Below, one piece after another: positions 6,414-9,907 of a stretch of DNA of 9,907 bases (position 1 is its first letter; every line of letters starts with the position of its first letter). The DNA is from an uncultured Ellagibacter sp. (GTDB lineage: Bacteria > Actinomycetota > Coriobacteriia > Coriobacteriales > Eggerthellaceae), in the NCBI RefSeq assembly GCF_934643285.1, contig NZ_CAKUBT010000036.1, positions 1 to 9,907 on the forward strand, written 5' to 3'. The translations under genes and the position numbers were made by a program. The notes under the pieces were generated by a model. That model was given only the letters and a program-made list of their open reading frames with translations. It was not told the origin of the DNA and did no database searches.

Positions 6414-6438
6414 CCATATACCCTTAGGGGGTATATGG
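6414..6438 (-). promoter_or_regulatory. CsoR-type operator upstream of the HMA gene
   Basis: CCATATACCC and GGGTATATGG form a perfect 10-bp inverted repeat around a 5-base spacer (TTAGG). A TACCC...GGGTA core within a G/C run is the recognised pattern of CsoR/RcnR-family operators, which repress copper genes. On the minus strand, TTGTAT (6446-6441) could be a -35 box just upstream, with a GGTATA or TATATG-like -10 inside the dyad. A repressor bound here would then block the HMA promoter. The exact promoter boxes are uncertain. Confidence 0.65.
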
Positions 6439-6464
6439 GAATACAAGTGGCGTTCCCTTTCCTT

Positions 6465-6536
6465 CAAACCATCTACCTGCGCATAACAAAAATCAGCCAG
6501 TTCTTGACACCGCCAGAATACAAGAATCAGGCAGTT
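6465..6536 (-). repeat. Left repeat block: 38-bp element plus one 34-bp unit
   Basis: Positions 6465-6502 match 7991-8028 at 34 of 38 bases. Positions 6503-6536 match 8063-8096 at 30 of 34 bases, in the same orientation. The shared core reads CTGATTCTTGTA or CTGATTTTTGT on the minus strand. The left block has one 34-bp unit where the right has two. The block lies just downstream of the ATPase gene and contains the last 15 codons of the small ORF there. Confidence 0.85.
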
Positions 6537-6588
6537 TGCTTGCAAGCTTCTGAACGGCTTCTTCCTCGGAATAACGATTCTTCGACAT
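6493..6588 (-). CDS. Small ORF (31 aa) translationally coupled to the ATPase
   Basis: Read on the minus strand, an ATG at 6588 begins 11 bases after the ATPase stop. A strong Shine-Dalgarno (AGGTGA) overlaps or abuts that stop and sits about 6 bases before the ATG. The 31-residue product starts MSKNRYSEEEAVQKL, is hydrophilic, and ends in ASKLPDSC followed by LAVSRTG. I do not recognise it. Its last half is encoded by the 34-bp repeat unit, and the repeat copy at the other end of the ATPase gene, read in the same frame, gives a similar tail (ASKL.DSC.LA.SR.G, 12 of 16 residues). Most base differences between the copies change the amino acid, so selection may act on the DNA and not on the peptide. 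Confidence 0.4.
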   Translation of the reverse strand: MSKNRYSEEEAVQKLASKLPDSCILAVSRTG

Positions 6589-6599
6589 ATCCCGTCACC

Positions 6600-7979
6600 T
6601 CACAGGCAGAAAGACATGTAAAGAGGCAAGTACTGACGATTGCCTTCAACCTTGAGCTGCTTGGGGTGGAGGACATATTCATCACCGATGCGATCGGAAT
6701 AACGCTTGGCAAAATCGTCGAGCGATACCGTCGAATACGCCTTTGAAGATTTGACCTCGACGGGACAGATTCTCGGCTTGCCCGCGGCGTTCGAATAGCC
6801 ACGCGTAATCAGGAAGTCGATCTCTCTGGGTCGCGGCCGTCCGCCCTCCCGCAATGGGGGCTCATCCCAGCTATAGTAGAAGAGTGAGTGGCCGCGAGCT
6901 CGGAGCTGCTGCGCAACGACGTTCTCCACAAGCATCCCCCTGTTGACAGAGACGCGGCCAAACTGAATGTCCCTGTGTATGTCCAGAAGCTCAGGGCCAT
7001 CGTCGAATGCCAAACTCACGAGTAAACCAGTATCGGCAAGATAGCACTTGAGGGAAGACGAATCGGCATGAAGGCGATAACCCACATTGGGGTCATTGCA
7101 AAGACAGCAAGGGTTGACCAAATGGGCATCGGCAAGCCAGCTCAGGGCCGGCTCGAACTGCTCGAACCTATCGCCACCGTCAAGGTTGGAGAATTTGAAC
7201 CTCTTGCTTGCGCACGAAAGCTCGCCTGGGACGTCATCGAAAACAGCCCTTGCTCGCCTTGCCTCGGTTCCGCCAAACTTCTGCATATCCTCACGATAAA
7301 GATCGATGATTTGCCTCTTTATCTTGTCAGGCCGCCTGAAGTCTGCATCCTCCACAAACGCCTCGACCACCTGGGGCATGCCCCCAACAAGCATATATTC
7401 GCTAAAGAGGCGGCTGCACTTTGCATGAACGGGGTCAGGCAGCGGCGTGAGGCCGTCTCGGCAGCGACGAATCTCTTGGGCATACACGTCTAGCCCGTTT
7501 GCCCAGAGATACTCTTCGAAGTCCATAGGCTCCAGGCGAACGCGCTCCTCTTCCGAAGGAATGACAATCTTCTCCACGTTCTTGCGAATCGAAATAAGCG
7601 AACCTGTCTCCATGTAGTCAAAACGACCATCCGCTACCAGATGCTTGATGTATTCCCTCGCCACGGGAAAGCGCTGTACCTCATCGAATATGATGAGGCC
7701 ATTTCTGGGCGTAAGCAGCTTTCCGTAGTTGAGCTGCAACATCCTGAGAAAGGTGTCGATGTCCGCCCTTTGGTCGCGGAACAAATCGAGCGTGGCCTTG
7801 TCCGCTTTAGAGAAGTCGATGTAGAGGTAGTCGGCATACTCGCGTTTAGCAAACTCCAAAGCAAGAGTCGTCTTCCCAACGCGACGAGCGCCCTCGACGA
7901 GAATTGCCGTTCTACCCTGAGATTCGCGCTTCCACTCGAGAAGACGGTCGTAACACTTGCGGCGAAAGACAGTTGTCAT
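6600..7979 (-). CDS. AAA ATPase of the AAA_14/DUF4143 family
   Basis: The product is 459 residues, normal for the family. The Walker A motif is GARRVGKTT (30-38) and Walker B is LIIFDE (95-100). A sensor-like ETGSL follows at 124-128, and EPMDFEEYL at 150-158 is typical. The DUF4143 part begins around YMLVGGMPQVVEAF (195-208) and includes CYLADTGLL (312-320). The C-terminus has a PD-(D/E)xK-like pattern: EID (386-388) then VEVK (407-410). These proteins are common in several copies in bacteria, and their role is not settled. GGAG lies 8 bases before the ATG. A TATAAT -10 lies inside the right repeat block. The gene looks visibly less GC-rich than the flanking luxS and helicase genes, which together with the repeats hints at horizontal acquisition. 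It is intact. Confidence 0.93.
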   Translation of the reverse strand: MTTVFRRKCYDRLLEWKRESQGRTAILVEGARRVGKTTLALEFAKREYADYLYIDFSKADKATLDLFRDQRADIDTFLRMLQLNYGKLLTPRNGLIIFDEVQRFPVAREYIKHLVADGRFDYMETGSLISIRKNVEKIVIPSEEERVRLEPMDFEEYLWANGLDVYAQEIRRCRDGLTPLPDPVHAKCSRLFSEYMLVGGMPQVVEAFVEDADFRRPDKIKRQIIDLYREDMQKFGGTEARRARAVFDDVPGELSCASKRFKFSNLDGGDRFEQFEPALSWLADAHLVNPCCLCNDPNVGYRLHADSSSLKCYLADTGLLVSLAFDDGPELLDIHRDIQFGRVSVNRGMLVENVVAQQLRARGHSLFYYSWDEPPLREGGRPRPREIDFLITRGYSNAAGKPRICPVEVKSSKAYSTVSLDDFAKRYSDRIGDEYVLHPKQLKVEGNRQYLPLYMSFCL

Positions 7980-7990
7980 CTCTTCATCTC

Positions 7991-8096
7991 CAAGCCATCT
8001 ACCAGCGCATTACAAAAATCAGACAGTTCTTTAGCTCGAAATTATACAAGAATCAGCCAGCTCTTGACAGCGCCAAAGTACAAGAATCAGCCAGTT
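7991..8096 (-). repeat. Right repeat block: 38-bp element plus two 34-bp units
   Basis: In plus order the block is the 38-bp element (7991-8028), unit 2 (8029-8062) and unit 1 (8063-8096). Both units share ACAAGAATCAGCCAG, and the element carries the related ACAAAAATCAGACAG, so the core recurs every 34 bases. It is the same structure and orientation as the block at 6465-6536. It begins 12 bases upstream of the ATPase start codon. It resembles iterons or tandem operator sites more than a transposon terminus, because the repeats are direct and no terminal inversion was found. Confidence 0.85.
8041..8046 (-). promoter_or_regulatory. Probable -10 box of the ATPase promoter
   Basis: On the minus strand TATAAT is a perfect -10 hexamer, about 60 bases before the ATPase ATG. 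It falls within the middle 34-bp repeat unit, in the part where that unit differs from the others. The hexamer 17 bases upstream is TGTCAA, a poor -35 match, so the promoter may be weak or activator-dependent. Confidence 0.45.
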
Positions 8097-8205
8097 TGCT
8101 CGCATCGCACACGGCGTCGACTTGCTTATCCGCTGCGGTTAGCGCGGTCCCAAACGCAGCGGAGGATGATGGGCCCGAGCCAGACACGCAACACTGCCGG
8201 TCCAC
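8053..8205 (-). pseudogene. Possible ORF remnant ending in the repeat (50 codons)
   Basis: A frame opens after a TAA at 8214-8212, has a GTG at 8205, and runs into the right repeat block, ending at the same TGA position as the small ORF on the other side of the ATPase. Its last 16 residues resemble that ORF's C-terminus. It has no convincing ribosome-binding site, and upstream of the repeat the two sequences are unrelated. It may be the tail of a lost gene copy, or just a repeat that happens to be open. Confidence 0.2.
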
Positions 8206-8221
8206 CGCCTCTTACCGGCGG
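8130..8221 (-). other. Two stem-loops downstream of the helicase gene
   Basis: CCGCTGCG (8130-8137) pairs with CGCAGCGG (8155-8162) over a 17-base loop. CCGCC (8205-8209) pairs with GGCGG (8217-8221) over a 7-base loop. Both lie in the gap after the helicase stop and before the ATPase repeats. Neither is followed by a T-run on the minus strand, so they are not standard intrinsic terminators. They may stabilise a 3' end. Confidence 0.3.
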
Positions 8222-8230
8222 CGCGCCTTC

Positions 8231-9907
8231 CTATTCCCCTAGGTCCTCGGCGAACCCTACGCGGTAGTTCGTGAACACCACCCCGTCGCCTGCCTGCGTG
8301 GCGTCCAGGTCGACGTCGGCCGCTATCGCGAAATCGCTGTCGCCTTCCGCATCGTGGAAAATCTGGCGCACATGCCACACGTGGGCCGATTCCTCGTCGG
8401 ACTCGTCGAGCACGAGATAGGCCTTCGAGCGCGCATCCGCATCGAGGAGCACCTCTTCGTGAGCGTCGTAGAACTCGTCGAGCGCCACCGCCCAGGCGCG
8501 CTCGCCGAAGCCCCAGTCCGCATCCATCTCGCCAAGCGTCGCAACGTCGCGGTGCGCCGCCGCACGCACACGGCTGAACAGGGCGTTCCGCACAAGAACG
8601 GTAAGCCCGCGACGATCGCGCACCACCGGCTCGTCCTCGGGCGAAGGCGGCGCGGCATCGAGCGCGGCGCCCGCGTTCTCCCACTCATCGACCAAGCTCG
8701 AGTCGACCGAGCGCACGACAAGCCCCAGCCACGCGACGACGTCCTCAAGCCGCTCGTCGCGCTTGCCCTCGGGAACCGTGCGGTCGAGAGCGCGAAACGC
8801 CTCGGACAGATACCGGAGAAGCGCCCCCTCGTAGCGCGTGATTCCCAGCTTCTGGATATACCCCTTGAAATCCGCGGCGCTCTCCAGCATGTCGCGCAGT
8901 ACCGACTTCGGGCGCAGGCAGAAGTCGCGCGCCCACGGCACGCCCTCGCAATATTTCTCGAAGGCGGCGTCGAGCAAGTCCTCAAGCGGCTTTTCGTAGG
9001 TCACGTCCGCGATGCGCTCGAGGCGCTCCTCGTATTCCACGCCGTCCATCTTCATCTCGGCCATGGCGCGGTCGCGCGCACGGCGCTCCTGGGCGCGCAG
9101 CACCTGGCGCGGGTCCTCAAGCGTCGCCTCCACCATCGACACCACATTGAGCGCATAGTCGTCGTCTTCAGGGTCCAAAAGTTCCAAAGCCGCGAGCAAG
9201 AAGGGTGAAAGCGGCTGGTCAAGCGCGAAGTCTTCAGGAAGATCGACCGTCACGTAGTAGCTTGCGCTCCCGTCGGGCAGATCCTCTTTCACCACCACGC
9301 CCGCGGCGATGAGCGTGGCGAACACCTCGTCGGCACGCTGCGAGAGCGCCACCTTCTCCTCGTCAGTTTGCAGCGAGTCGGCGATGAGCTCCTCCACGCG
9401 GGCGCGAGCGTCGCCCCCCTGCTCCACCTCGGCGAGCACCATCGAGTGGGTGACGCGCATGCGGGGCGTGAGCTTCTCTGGCACCGATTCCACCAGGCGA
9501 TTGAAGGTGTCCTCGTTCCAGTTGACGAAGTTCTCGGGCGGCTTTTTCTTCTTTATCTTGCGAAGCTTCTTCGCATCGCCCGCGGCCTTCACCTCGGCCT
9601 TGTGGTTCTCGATCTCGTGCTCGGGCGCCTCGGCGATGACCATGCCCTCGGTATCGAAGCCCGAACGCCCCGCGCGCCCCGCGATCTGGTGGAACTCGCG
9701 CGAGCGCAGACGGCGCATTTTGTGGCCGTCGAACTTCGTGAGCGCGGTGAGCACAACGGTGTGGATGGGCACGTTGATGCCCACGCCGAGCGTGTCGGTT
9801 CCGCAGATGACGGGGAGAACGCCCTGTTGGGCGAGCTTTTCCACCAGCAGGCGATAACGGGGCAGCATTCCTGCGTGATGCACGCCGACGCCGCAGCCGA
9901 GCAGGCG
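8231..9907 (-). CDS. Superfamily II DEAD/DEAH-box helicase, SKI2/Mtr4-like, with DUF3516-type C-terminus (N-terminus beyond window)
   Basis: The visible 558 residues are the C-terminal part of an RNA or DNA helicase. The first codons read RLLGCGVGVHHAGMLPRYR, the region typical of SKI2-like helicases. Motif V is GTDTLGVGIN (36-45) and motif VI is HQIAGRAGRSG (73-83). A Lys-rich stretch (about 113-122) with PPENFVNW follows. The remainder (about 170-550) matches the C-terminal region of actinobacterial helicases annotated DUF3516, including RYLSEAFRAL and VDSSLVDEWE. The Walker A and DEAD/DEAH motifs must lie beyond position 9907. A GTG at 9883 is internal to the conserved frame and is not the start. 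The stop is TAG at 8231. By analogy it may act in RNA processing or decay, but the substrate is unknown. Confidence 0.93.
   Translation of the reverse strand, partial: RLLGCGVGVHHAGMLPRYRLLVEKLAQQGVLPVICGTDTLGVGINVPIHTVVLTALTKFDGHKMRRLRSREFHQIAGRAGRSGFDTEGMVIAEAPEHEIENHKAEVKAAGDAKKLRKIKKKKPPENFVNWNEDTFNRLVESVPEKLTPRMRVTHSMVLAEVEQGGDARARVEELIADSLQTDEEKVALSQRADEVFATLIAAGVVVKEDLPDGSASYYVTVDLPEDFALDQPLSPFLLAALELLDPEDDDYALNVVSMVEATLEDPRQVLRAQERRARDRAMAEMKMDGVEYEERLERIADVTYEKPLEDLLDAAFEKYCEGVPWARDFCLRPKSVLRDMLESAADFKGYIQKLGITRYEGALLRYLSEAFRALDRTVPEGKRDERLEDVVAWLGLVVRSVDSSLVDEWENAGAALDAAPPSPEDEPVVRDRRGLTVLVRNALFSRVRAAAHRDVATLGEMDADWGFGERAWAVALDEFYDAHEEVLLDADARSKAYLVLDESDEESAHVWHVRQIFHDAEGDSDFAIAADVDLDATQAGDGVVFTNYRVGFAEDLGE

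Noticed and set aside
6288..6545. Upstream extension of the HMA frame to 6545
   Set aside because: It would cross the CsoR-type dyad and part of the repeat block, while the ATG at 6287 has a strong GGAGGAG at correct spacing.
6465..8096. CRISPR array made of 34-bp repeats
   Set aside because: The units abut with no spacers, only one to two full copies exist per block, and there are no cas genes.
6465..8096. Insertion sequence or transposon
   Set aside because: No transposase is encoded, the flanking repeats are direct and too diverged to be target-site duplications, and no terminal inverted repeat was found.
8354..9208. Plus-strand open frame of 284 codons
   Set aside because: It is a shadow of the helicase, whose conserved motifs lie on the minus strand.

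Overview
The window looks like chromosomal DNA from a GC-rich, low-abundance-type actinobacterium, most likely of the class Coriobacteriia (Eggerthella/Slackia-like). This is an inference. It rests on strong G/C bias at third codon positions, an actinobacterial SKI2-type helicase with a DUF3516-like C-terminus, a secreted BspA-like DUF285 repeat protein, and a tandem crcB pair. No rRNA, tRNA, CRISPR array or transposase was seen.

Left block (about 1-2540, plus strand). After a probable divergent gene start at the very edge and a 320-base leader comes a compact four-gene run: luxS, pfs/mtnN, and two crcB paralogues. Pfs cleaves S-adenosylhomocysteine to S-ribosylhomocysteine, and LuxS converts that to homocysteine plus the AI-2 precursor, so the first two genes are consecutive steps of one pathway. 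The last two encode a probable heteromeric Fluc fluoride channel. The genes overlap or nearly touch (9-base gap, 1-base overlap, 4-base overlap), so they are very likely one operon. Both Fluc subunits depart from the family consensus at pore phenylalanines, and the first carries a long charged cytosolic tail.

Middle block (2480-6287, minus strand, converging on the operon). Three probable cell-surface genes follow one another: a single-pass or lipid-anchored exported protein (5289-5825), a small secreted protein (4599-5171), and a 700-residue secreted BspA-like protein with twelve perfectly phased 26-residue DUF285 repeats (2480-4582). The last two share an N-terminal module, which supports a common surface function. 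Its 3' end overlaps the crcB operon by 61 bases. Upstream lies a membrane-anchored heavy-metal-associated (HMA) protein, with a perfect 10-bp inverted repeat of CsoR type in front of it.

Right block (6465-9907, minus strand). A DUF4143-family AAA ATPase gene sits between two directly repeated blocks made of a 38-bp element plus one (left) or two (right) copies of a 34-bp unit. The right block overlaps the probable ATPase promoter. The left block forms the 3' end of a 31-codon ORF that appears translationally coupled to the ATPase. This repeat-ATPase-repeat arrangement is the least explained structure in the window. The window ends inside a superfamily II helicase whose N-terminal ATPase half lies beyond the right edge.
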